From: Branchiostoma floridae | Lineage: Eukaryota > Chordata > Leptocardii > Amphioxiformes > Branchiostomatidae | NCBI RefSeq assembly: GCF_000003815.2 | Contig: NC_049979.1 | Location: forward strand, 15,433,240 to 15,497,239 | Direction: 5' to 3' | DNA: 64,000 nt | In this document: positions 11,801-22,025 of the stretch, one piece after another | Layout: each line of letters starts with the position of its first letter | Numbering within the stretch: position 1 is the first letter of the stretch | Program-made: the position numbers and the translations under genes | The notes under the pieces: model-generated | Database searches by the model: none | What the model was told of the DNA's origin: nothing | Seen by the model: only the letters and a program-made list of their open reading frames with translations

Positions 11801-14800
11801 TCTATTTTCACTGATATGTAGTCCTTAGCTAGTGGAGTACAGGTAGCACATACTGTACGAGAGAATGTCCTTTCACCCAGAGGCAAAGGACAACCATTCA
11901 AAGAGCAATTGCCGACATGATTCACAACGAGACGGAAAGGGTGGTGAAAGCCTAGCACAAAAGCACCACAATACAAATGGCAGCGATTTAAAATGATAAG
12001 AAATGAATGTCACCGCATAGAATAGGCGATAGACGCTGACTTATAATATGTTCATGGAAGGCTTTATCTTTATTACTGAATGTAGAGTGAATTATGTACA
12101 CCACTGCGTATAATGATATTGTAGCTGCAGTTGATGGAAGTGATTGGAAACGGTATGGGAATCAGATATCCATGGTTTTTAACTTCATAATGAGATTCTA
12201 TAGATGAAGTCCGAATTCCAAAAGAGTCTCAGCGTCGACGGCAGTGATAGCTGCATACATATTCCTAAAGTGAAAATTGACCAAGTACTGCCATGCGAGC
12301 CTGGGGGTCGTGACTCGGCATAGACTAACCTGCAACATCATGTGTATAACATAGGGTCTTCGCGTGTTAAGTCGGACATCAACATGTATTTCAGCACGAT
12401 TTATATGCGACTGGAAGGTCTCCCCCAAATACCTCCTCCACTTTGGGTGCAGACAGGTAACGTAATCGATGAGCAATACACACAGGATCACGCAGCACGG
12501 TGGTCGGAACCCTTGTCAAGGTCACCATCAGGCCAGGAAGTGACCTTGCCAAGGTTATCACCAACCCCGTCCTCAATCACTAAACTTGACGTTGCCCAGA
12601 TGAGCGCCTGTCCCCAAACTTAGGCTGCAGCAAGTAAATTTATTATGAATGAGTTTCGTGCGCTCATTAATTTTTGCCTGATTTTAGAAGAAGAAAAATA
12701 TATTTTTCTAATATTTTTTTTTAGATTTCTTCTACGCGAGATGTTCAACATAAGAAGAAAGTACATGTGTTGCATCCTAATGATTGTACTTGTAGAAGTG
12801 ACACTACCGAGGTAGCCATGACTGTAGTTGTAGAAGTGAAAGTAGTTGGATGTTGGCACCAATATGGAAGTCATGAGTGTAGTTGCCAACCTGGTAAGTG
12901 ATACCAGTCTTCCACACTAGTGTTACTTTTACTAACGTTACTTTTATTGTCTTTCGAGACGGATGGATTCCAAGACTTTTACTACACTTTATTAGTTCGC
13001 TTCTTGAATACAGGAATGAATTATTTGTTCTCTGTGCGCTACCATGTTTTGTCACTTCAATCCTTGTTGCAACGTTTATGGCGTCTATCTTAAAAATGTA
13101 TCCATCTTATTTTTTCTCTCTTCTCACTATTTTTGCAGTCCGCATAGGATCCATAAGAATTAGTTGCTGTGGCCTGAAAAAGTGTTCGTCGGACCTTAAG
13201 GGTCGATTCATAAAATGACTTAGTTTGTCGTAGAAATGAGAGGCCAGCAAAATAACGAGTGCGGCCGTTTGGTAGATGTTTACGGTGTATTGATGGTCCC
13301 CTAGAACAAGGTTGAATATATCGTATGTGATTGAATAATCCATAGACCTCATTGCCGTGACTCTTACTGTTAACATGCATCTTATATACGCTGCTATCCA
13401 GCTAAGGGTTGCTGCTTAGAACCTAGTTTTATTTTACCATTATTGTACCTATTAAGGCAGAATTATTGGCCAGTAAAGATGCTACTACCGACTCGTAAAC
13501 GGGAGGAAATCATTTCCCTTTAACCGTAAAAAGCTATTGTAAAGAAACATCCGCCATTGCATTTACCAGCTCCCTGATTGGATTTTAAGCCGCAGCTGAT
13601 GATGACCAGATAACAGTGGGTGCACGCGAGATCGCCATGTTGGAGTCAGACGAAAAGTTGTATTTGTTTGATATGACTGTAATTTCATATACATATTAAA
13701 GTAAATCTAGCAACTTCCAAGTTCAAACTTCCATCATGGCGGACAGTACCTACGCCATTATAGTCACGTGAGTGCAGACAGCCAATAGATGTCTCCATAT
13801 ATAGCCCAGTCACGACAAACTCCATTAATATTGGCCAGTAGGTTAGAGATCGTTGCAAACTTTTTTTTGCATGGGCATTGTAGCGTTTTTTTCGGTCGGG
13901 TATTCCCAGATTAATTATTTCGTCTGCAGTCGACTTCACTAAGACTTCACTACAATCCCTAAAGGAGACATCCATCCCTAGCACTTTGTATAATAGCACT
14001 GAAGGGAAGCTGACCTGCCCCACAGTACTATTATGTAGTCCTCTATCTTTTCCCCTAAGACATCGCGGAGCTCTCCTGAGCTGTACCGGTGAATTAACCT
14101 ACTGTTGGCATTGATGCTAATTGATCATTACTCTCTTTCTTTGGCACCAAACAAGTGGGAAGCCCTTGCAGCACTTATCACATCATATCTTACAATACAT
14201 TCAAGTTGGGGCCAATATTTCACAAATCAAATGCCTTGAAGCATGCTTTCGTGTCTTGATTCCATCACTTCTTTATCACCTTGCAGATCTCCTTCTTACG
14301 TGTATATATCCAATCAAGCTCCTGTCAGAGGTTTGTTGACATTTGACACTCACGACTTTCGGCGGCATTTCCACGCCGGGCGACATTTGATACTCACGAC
14401 TTCTGGCGGCGCGTGACGTCACCGAGTTCAGGATCTCCATTTTCCTTGCTGAGTGTCGTGAGAGACTTCTTTAAGATTTTAATGAAGTTATACGGCGTTG
14501 TTTTAAGCTCTCAGAACAACCCAACGAACCGTGATGAATCTACCGTACAGCGGCGTGTGTCCACTTCTGACCCTTTTACCGCAATTTTTTTCATTGTAAG
14601 TCATGATTGTCCTGCCCACTTTTACGATGAAGTTCCATCTTTCTATACCTTTTTTTAACGCCCTCTTCCGCTTTCACCCTGAGTTCCATTAAAACAAGGA
14701 AAACCTAGTCTCTACCAGACTCCGGATCGCTGGAAAAATCGTAGAAATGGAACAAATCAGAGGAGTAAGCCGGCCAGAGGAATATAACCGGCCAGGGAAC

Positions 14801-17800
14801 AGCATGGGATCGCGAGCTGTTCCCTGGCCGGTTATATTCCTCTCTATTTGTTCCATTTCTACGATTTCTACGTCTGGTAGAGACTAAGGAAAACCGCTGG
14901 GTAACAAATTACTCGCATGCGCACTTGTGCGTAGCGTATTCCCCCGTCTCTCTATTATCGCTCGACCATGTACTCTGGCAGGCACTCTACTCGCACATAG
15001 ATTGGATTTACTCAGCAATTTTTCTTCATGGGCTTCTCTATAAGACTTGGCAAGGCTATTGGCGGCAATTTCACCCGTGATTTGGAGGGAATTACACGGG
15101 AACATCAAATGGACCAGACTGGCACCAGAACGCCCCGACTGTATTGGATAGAAAAGCCAGAATATATAGTGTAATTAGGAACAGGGGCTTTCTAAACCGT
15201 GAAACGACGGAAAACGAGAAGTATTTCAACACTTATTGGTAAATATTACGGGAACGCGAGGTTTGTAGGCAGCTGCTTGGATTCATGTTGAGACTGGTTA
15301 CAGAGAATGTTGTTTTCTGTGTGACATAAAATCGTAATCAAAATAAATGTGCAGTGTGTACAGCTAGGTAATAAAACTTCCTTTAGTGATGTAAAACCAG
15401 TGCTTTATCATTGTGAGGCTACCGCACATACGGAGAACATAAGTAGGTTAGAATGCAAGATGAAGTGCTGTTCATTCCACAATCTATTTGCTGTGTAGCC
15501 TGCCATGCTGTTCACCTTGGCAGTCGTGAGAAGAAGCTACCAGTTGCTTGAGGACCTTTTCACCTTCCGAACGAACTCAATATACATGTATTTTCTGGAA
15601 GTGTTTTGGAACCTGAGAAGCTGCAGTGTTCCAGGGTAACGTTACGAGTTGTGAGGCCGTCATTATGATTCTGCATGCGCGTCTTCATGCTGACCGCTTC
15701 TAAGAAAAATACCTCGTTAAGTGTGGCCGACGAAACGTGAGTAAAGTGAACTTCGATTTGCATTTCAATTCAATCGCACTTGACGAGGCTTTACTAACAT
15801 GACGGTAACGAGATATTTATAACCCGGTTTACTGTAGTTCGTGGGACATCCATATCAAGGGACCAATACCCAAAATGACATATCTAGCATGTCAGCTAAA
15901 CCGCGGAAAGGCGCAGAGTTAATAACACAGGATATTCAGCACCAAGGACAGGCTGGATAGAATTATTCAAACTCCAACCTCTAAGCATATCACACCCATG
16001 TTACTATCTATAGTAGCGCTTTGTTCTTCTCTAGCGCAATAATGTATTCCCGAAGTGACTCGCGGATCTACTTGACTGGGTGAGCACACTAATTGATTAT
16101 GTATATGCCCTCATGAGATTGACCAAATGAAATTCAAAAAATTCCACCTTTCTACGCTTTCTCTTCCATCCTATGGTTTTAACTATCTGAAACAAATCAA
16201 AACATGGGTTTCAAAAGAATTTCCAGAGGCGCCGGATAGCTTGTATATCATATTTGCATTTTGTTCTGTGATTTGCAATGATATGGAGCATAAATTTACA
16301 TTCTCATATGTCTTTGTGATTGAAAGCCACGGACTTTTCCAGTAATACCATACCTTTATACAAAATAGAATTTCATTCGCTTGCCCCCAATCGTTTATCA
16401 AACCACGTGTGACCTCTAGTCGTCCCCAGTATGTGGACATGAGGAGACGTGTGGTGGATAGAATTGGACGACTGGAGCGAACATTACAAACGGGCGACCT
16501 TTACAAGGTTGATGGATGGGACAGCTCACACCTCTGCAGCTAGCCCTGACATTTTATTACTGTACAACTGAATATGTTTCATAGGTCCCTCATGAGCCTC
16601 TTCATATATGGGCTTGTACCTCATATCTCATGTATGTGCTTGTACCTCATATTTCATGTATGTGCTTGTACCTCATACCTCATGTATGTGCTTGTACCTC
16701 ATACCTCATGTATGTGCTTGTACCTCATACCTCATGTATGTGCTTGTACCTCATATCTCATGTATGTGCTTGTACCTCATACCTCATGTATGTACTTGTA
16801 CCTCATACCTCATGTATGTGCTTGTACCTCATACCTCATGTATGTGCTTGTACCTCATACCTCATGTATGTGCTTGTACCTCATATCTCATGTATGTGCT
16901 TGTACCTCATACCTCATGTATGTGCTTGTACCTCATACCTCATGTATGTGCTTGTACCTCATACCTCATGTATGTGCTTGTACCTCATACCTCATGTATG
17001 TGCTTGTACCTCATACCCCATGTATGTACTTGTACCTCATACCTCATATATGTGCTTGTACCTCATACCTCATGTATGTACTTGTACCACATACATGCGT
17101 GCACAGACGGTGACGTCATCACATTCGACTGGACCTACACTCTGAGGTTGTGGCTTTCTCTTGTGTAAAAAGTACGAATACACGTTTAGAATGTATACAC
17201 AGGAGTATATACAGCTCAGTGGTGGATGCTTCCTGGCACTGACCGATTACAAAATCTATACATTTGCTTGAGAAAAGGTTGTCTCGTGTATAAACAGAGA
17301 CTTTGAATTTCAAATCTGCCATACTGTGTATAGATATGTCTAAGGTGCTGCATTACACCCAAGGGTAACATTACTTATGCTGGTCGCTTAAAATAGATAC
17401 AGATATAACAGTGTGGTGTAAACCGTTCAAGTCATTTTCCTTGGAGGCTTTTTCAAGATACATACTGGAAATGGGGTGTTAAAACGTTTTCGTCACTATC
17501 AGTAGTGTCGGAACAGTTATCTGTAGATAAATAGATACATAGATAAATCTACTTGTCTCAGCAGTCTAGACGAGGCAGTCAGGAAGTTGCTGTGCTAATT
17601 ATATACTGAATGCATCTTACACTACTGCGTGTCCGCTGCCAAGATGTCCTAAATTGCCCTGTTATGTTGGGATTTGATATGTTAAGTATCGTTTTTCGAT
17701 CTGTAAATGTTCAGTTTCCAACTGGGTCATTTCGTTCATTTCCATACCATCCGGTGCCACGTCTTATAGTAATGTGGTGTCACATAATTTTCCCGGTTGC

Positions 17801-20800
17801 TTTTTTAAAGTAACTTAAGCTTCATCAAATAGATATTGGTGTATTGTGATTTATGACATATGACCAGACGTAATGGCCAGACGACAGTACAGGACAGACC
17901 AAGTCAGTTTGATGGCCCACTTTGGTAAGAAATCACCGAAATCTCCTGCTGACAGGTTCAGTCTCCTGTCTACTGGCGCTACAGTACATTCATCAGCGGC
18001 CGATCTAGGCCAATGTTTCCCTGGTGGAACAGAAATTAGGAATGACAGGCATTTGTCAACGCAGGCACAGCAGAATGCTGGCTTCTTAGAACACACTAGC
18101 ACTTACTCCTAATGGAACAGGATAAGTGGCCTCCTACCTGGATATAATGTACTCATGACCAACACAATGGCCGTAAGAAAATCAGCAGACGCATAGTCGT
18201 CTCCGTCAACAACTGGTTCATTCTCCTTAAGAGTCTTGAATACTGAAATATACTATCTATCCATGTCATCTGGATGACCTCGTAAGAGTGTCGGTGACAG
18301 ACTGATCTATTTGATAGCTTTATTGAGTAGTAATGGTACTGAAAAGGAAGTGAATACTAAACCTAAAGTACATCAAATAGGCAGGAATCCGGGCTCGGAT
18401 GGAAGAAGGAATCATGAATCATAGTTTCGGTAGTGGTGCATTTCTAGTAAGGGAAATATTTTTATTTTCTTCTAGAAACACAATTATACAACTTCCATTG
18501 TCGTACATGTTCTCCACGCGTCTATGTGAATGTGCATTGACCTGCAATACTATGTATTGATATCGATAAGGTATCGATATCTTAATAACGATTTCCTTTG
18601 GGGGGCAGTTTGATTTTTCAAAGTCAAGAAAAGTTACAACTTTGGACTTAAATCCGGATCTGCTGCACATATCGTGACTGTGGTAAGGAAAAATACTTTC
18701 AGGTAAGATGAATATGCTGACGAGTATCAATGTTCGCCTTTGGCAAATAACGACGCTCACGCTGTGCCCATCTGTCTTGAGTAGCTGAATAGGCAAACTC
18801 GAAGAAACGGCGTCATTACATGAGCGATGGGCTGGCGGACTTCCTGCCTTGCCGAGTCGTTCCTTTGCGTGTTCAGTGGACGGTGAAACCGGAGTAATTG
18901 GGGTCTTGGAGATGTCAGCATTCACCGTGAGCAGGCGGCGTGTTTCGATCCAATTTGTACTTCTTGAAAAAGCCTCAGAGGCGCTGCCAAATAAGGCTTA
19001 TCAAATCTTACAACTGGAATCGGGCTTAAGCTGCATATTCTTTACAATGGGTGTATGCACCAAGGTGCATAGAGCTTAGTTCCTTGTTAAGTCCGAGCAG
19101 GGTCTGACTCCAAGATGGTACCCTGACTGACGTTTCAGAACGACTGAATGGGACCTCCCAGAGGATCCCCGGGGCTTCGCCGTATTTGGGTCGGCAGGGA
19201 TTATACAGTATACATTCTTACAAATTCCATACGATGTGAATCGCGATGACTTATAGAGGAAGAATGCACCATTTTCTGATGTGCCTGTATCTAGGCAGTT
19301 CGAGAGTATACAATAAAAATAGAGTCCATGTGGTTAGTTGAGATCTTGAGAAAGAGATGGTCGATGGAGAGAGAGCATACAGATATCTTCCGTGTGACAC
19401 GACGCCTGCGTCTTTTCTTGGGCTTGAGAGTACGACCGTAAGATCAGCAGCTATCCTAAAGAACACCACAGAGGCCAAGGTCACTATCACACCCCTTATA
19501 TCCAGGCCTTACATCACAAAATGTTGGAGAGAATGGACAAAATGTCAAGAAATGAAGTGATATGTTGCAAATGTAGAGCTCATTACTGTCTGGCCAGTCT
19601 TATCAAGCATCGCCCCCGCCACAATCCCTCCCGACTCCTGCAATGGGAAGTGGATAGGTGGCTGCTTAGATAAGCACGAACAAGAGCTCCCCTGATTGAT
19701 TCCATTCAAGCGGAAGCTCTGGAACTATCTTTAAGTATCTAGGATATGGCCCAGTACAATGGGACGGTTATCAGTCAAAGTACATTAGTGTCTATTGACT
19801 CATGTTATCAGCTAAACACACCTGTAATTTAGCATATCAGCAGAAGCTGTAATGACAGAAGTGTATCGTATCCGGTAGAGTCACGCACTTAGGCGAGTAA
19901 AGAGAGCATTTTATAGATTTAAGAGCTCATAATGTCTATAATTCACGCATCCGCGAGGTCTCACTACAAGTTGTTATTCTCGACGTATTGATAAATTTTG
20001 ATAAAGTATTATGTTAGCATCACAGTAGGATATGACCTATAACAAAGACATTCGATTGTAATAAGCCCACATTTCTCATAAAAGGTAATGATAGTGTCAC
20101 TTATTAGTCTGGCAGTTCAATGCAACCGTTTTAGAATTAAAGTAACCGCATCAGAATTACATTCTATGACCTAGTACAAATATCCACCACGTTTAGCATC
20201 GGCCCACTGTGGCGCATACAGGTGACCGCAAGTTTCTTCCAGTTTCTTTAAACATAGATGCATTGAACACAAAAATTCTGTTCTAGTGATTCAACTGTTC
20301 TCTTCTCATCCCTCAGGTTGTTCCGTGACTGTCCTGAGATGATAGAGAAGTACCCCGAGCTGCGCGGGATGGATGATCAGGAGGAGCTGCGCAACAGCCA
20401 GTTCCTACAGGAGCACTCCCAGCGCGTGCTCGACGCCTTCGACCACACCATCGACTCGCTGGATGACGTGGACTACGTCATCCAACTCCTGAAGAAGATC
20501 GGCCAGATGCACGCGGACTTGGAGCTCAAGCCGGACGACATGTGGGTAAGTCCATTCATCTGGTCAATTAGATATTGTAGAAAAATGAAGGATTGAAGTT
20601 ATCCAGGTCTCCTTGAAAGACGTGTAGGGGTTTGCTAAGACTTGGTAAGTCCCTTCATTTGGAAAAGTACTCAGTTTTAACAATCAGATAGTGTAGAGCT
20701 TTGAAAGCTTAAAGTCATCCAGGTATCCCTCGTAAGACGTGTAGAGGTTTGCTAAGACTTGTTGAACAGTCTTGACGCAGCAATTATAAGTAGGTGTAGC

Positions 20801-21033
20801 CATTCTAACATATGCGATACCACCCGATTTAAAACTAGATCTACTACCGTAACTTCCAGCAGGTGATTGTACGTTTGTTGCCGGTTTTTTTTTCGCAGAA
20901 GCTTGAGCAGCCATTCCTGGCGGCCGTAGCGGAGTGTCTGGAGGACAGATACACACCCAAGTTCCAGGAGATCTACAGCAAGCTCATCACCTTTATCATA
21001 GAACACGTGGTCAACGGCTTCGATCCACACTGA
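5639..21033 (+). CDS. Globin, globin X/neuroglobin-like, with N-terminal acylation motif (exons 5639-5820, 20317-20545, 20899-21033)
   Basis: The three exons total 546 nt and encode 181 aa. Haem-pocket residues are visible: Trp44 (A12), Tyr73 at the CD1 position, distal His94 (E7) and proximal His126 (F8). E7-F8 spacing is 32 residues, as in neuroglobin. The intron positions are the two ancestral globin sites, B12.2 (codon AG|G, Arg61) and G7.0 (phase 0 after Trp137). The neuroglobin-type E11.0 intron is absent. The chosen start gives MGCS, a myristoylation (Gly2) plus palmitoylation (Cys3) type motif like that of membrane-bound globin X, followed by a Pro-rich extension of about 30 residues. 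An in-frame ATG at 5603 would add 12 residues and bury this motif. The likely role is haem-based O2 or redox chemistry at a membrane rather than bulk O2 transport. Assignment to globin is firm; the subfamily is inferred. Confidence 0.95.
11262..11316. repeat. 55-bp perfect palindrome (27-bp arms, 1-nt centre)
   Basis: The left arm 11262-11288 and right arm 11290-11316 are exact reverse complements around a single T at 11289. The arms begin TAATTGGATAACAGATCC. No flanking target duplication was obvious. It could form a hairpin or cruciform, or be an inverted-duplication scar. It lies in globin intron 1. Confidence 0.9.
12625..13200 (+). repeat. Dispersed repeat, copy 1
   Basis: Many blocks match the segment at 22535-23070 in the same order and orientation. 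Shared landmarks are GCAAGTA near the start, AGAAGTGACACTA, GTAGCCATGACTGTA against GTAACCATGACTGTA, GATACCAGTCT, a long T-rich stretch with CACTATTTTTGCAGTC, and GCTGTGGCCT near the end. The copies differ by many substitutions and small indels, so this is an old interspersed element. No TIR, tail or coding capacity is apparent. Confidence 0.75.
14696..14895. mobile_element. Foldback MITE with 10-bp target-site duplication
   Basis: The element at about 14707-14885 (179 bp) begins AGTCTCTACCAGAC and ends with its reverse complement. The inverted repeats continue inward through ATCGTAGAAATGGAAC to an almost perfect inner stem, GGAATATAACCGGCCAGG with its complement, around a loop of about 12 nt. 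It is flanked by AAGGAAAACC on both sides (14696-14705 and 14886-14895), a 10-bp target duplication. A 9-10-bp duplication is typical of Mutator-like and related DNA transposons. There is no transposase inside, so it is non-autonomous. Confidence 0.85.
16602..17096. repeat. 26-bp tandem minisatellite, about 19 copies
   Basis: The unit reads CTTGTACCTCATACCTCATG then TATGTG (26 bp). Because 26 is not a multiple of three, all three forward frames stay open and give artificial Cys/Tyr-rich proteins of 171-186 aa that share one 26-residue repeat. A TATCTC variant recurs at 16624, 16754 and 16884, exactly 130 bp (five units) apart, which shows a higher-order repeat. It lies in globin intron 1. Confidence 0.97.
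18559..18581. repeat. Short palindrome GATATCGATA-AGG-TATCGATATC
   Basis: Two 10-bp arms form a perfect inverted repeat around AGG in globin intron 1. No function can be assigned. Confidence 0.8.
20317..20545 (+). other. Globin exon 2 (helices C-F, both haem-pocket histidines)
   Basis: This exon carries Tyr73 (CD1), distal His94 in a QEHSQRV context and proximal His126 in GQMHADL. It starts after CCTCAG and ends in phase 0 at GTAAGT after Trp137 (G7.0). Confidence 0.95.
20546..20765 (+). repeat. Tandem duplication at the start of globin intron 2, copying the splice donor
   Basis: The segment beginning GTAAGTCCATTCAT (20546) is repeated 99 bp later beginning GTAAGTCCCTTCAT (20645). Shared downstream blocks include GACGTGTAG and GGTTTGCTAAGACTTG. 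The second copy carries a usable-looking GTAAGT. Splicing from it would read into an in-frame TGA after about 16 codons, so the first donor is the coding one. Confidence 0.7.
20899..21033 (+). other. Globin exon 3 (helices G-H, stop)
   Basis: The exon follows a poly-T tract and CGCAG acceptor, encodes helices G and H and ends FDPH then TGA at 21031-21033. Confidence 0.95.
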
Positions 21034-22025
21034 GGAAGGAAGACCTGTAATTCGTTAGCTAGAGCTGACGTGGATTTCACTACAGAACACTGGGTTAATA
21101 GCTTCGACCCGAACTGACAAAATATGCCTAGTATTGATTAGTAGGCTGGACCTAGCAAATCGGAGAAAAGTCAGATGTCTCAAAGGTCACGTTGTGCTGT
21201 AAATGTGTTTACAGATGTCAGCGGTATGAAACATTTGGACTTGAAAGTGTACAACATGGATGATATGTCTTTGCTGAGTGATGAACAGAAACAGGGCAAA
21301 CGTCAGGTTTAAACTATTTCATTTCACAACATCCAGGGTGAAACAATACGCTATATGCAAAGGCCAGTAACCGACTTTATGATATTGGTGGAATTCTGTA
21401 TTTTTGTAGTAGTTTTGAATCAGAGGAAAGTTTCGAATACATCCTGTGTTATGTCGTGAATAATCATTGTAGTCATCAGGCGGTCGACCACACGTGCTTC
21501 GTCATTGATTATGGAGTCAGTTAAGCCTGCGTTAAGCTTGACAGGCATACAGAACTTTATATTTACTATCCGGTACTTCTTTATCGCTTTAGAGTGGATA
21601 GAACGGATTTGAACGTCCTTTATTCTCTTCAAGTATATATCCTTGCCAACGAGACATTCAAATGGACATCACTTTTTCCTGCACTTTATGTGATCCTCTT
21701 TCCACAGTTTTTGTGGTTTGGTGAAACCTCTCAACCGGCCGACCAAAAAGGGTTAACGTCTGCATTGATTCTGCACTTACAGAGTTACGGATGAATGTAT
21801 ATCAAATGCTATAAAACGATTTCCGAGCGAACGCCTTGGTTTCCTTTGTGATCCCTGTACCCAGCATGGCCTCAATTGTACAGAAAGTCTCATGCAGTTT
21901 GCTACTGGTATGACCCCTTTCAGAGGTCACGATTTTCACAGAAAATGCTACTCCCTCTGCCACAGACAAGGAATTTTATATCCATTTTAAAGAAGCAATA
22001 ATAAAGACATAATTCTTCTACATGG
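21034..22025 (+). other. Globin 3' UTR with a decayed copy of the last codons
   Basis: AATAAA at 22000-22005 followed by a T/GT-rich stretch supports cleavage near 22.02 kb. At 21073-21117 the UTR reads as a degenerate second copy of the globin C-terminus: it encodes TEHWVNSFDPN plus stop, against IEHVVNGFDPH plus stop in the gene. Confidence 0.65.

Larger units (their letters stand above)
5821..20316 (+). other. Globin intron 1 (14.5 kb, repeat-rich)
   Basis: The intron runs from GTGAGT at 5821 to CCTCAG at 20316. It is unusually long for a small globin gene. It contains a 55-bp palindrome (11262-11316), one copy of a dispersed repeat (12625-13200), a foldback MITE (14707-14885) and a 26-bp minisatellite (16602-17096). 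Several frames of 60-168 codons occur, including a 168-codon minus-strand frame at 18419-18925, but none shows a recognisable domain. I see no nested gene that I can support. Confidence 0.8.

Noticed and set aside
16574..17168. Three overlapping Cys/Tyr-rich proteins of 171-186 aa
   Set aside because: They are translations of the 26-bp minisatellite, open in all frames because the unit lacks stops, and are not genes.
18419..18925. 168-codon minus-strand open frame in globin intron 1
   Set aside because: It is unrecognised, has no repeated or conserved motif and no supporting signals, so it is probably chance.
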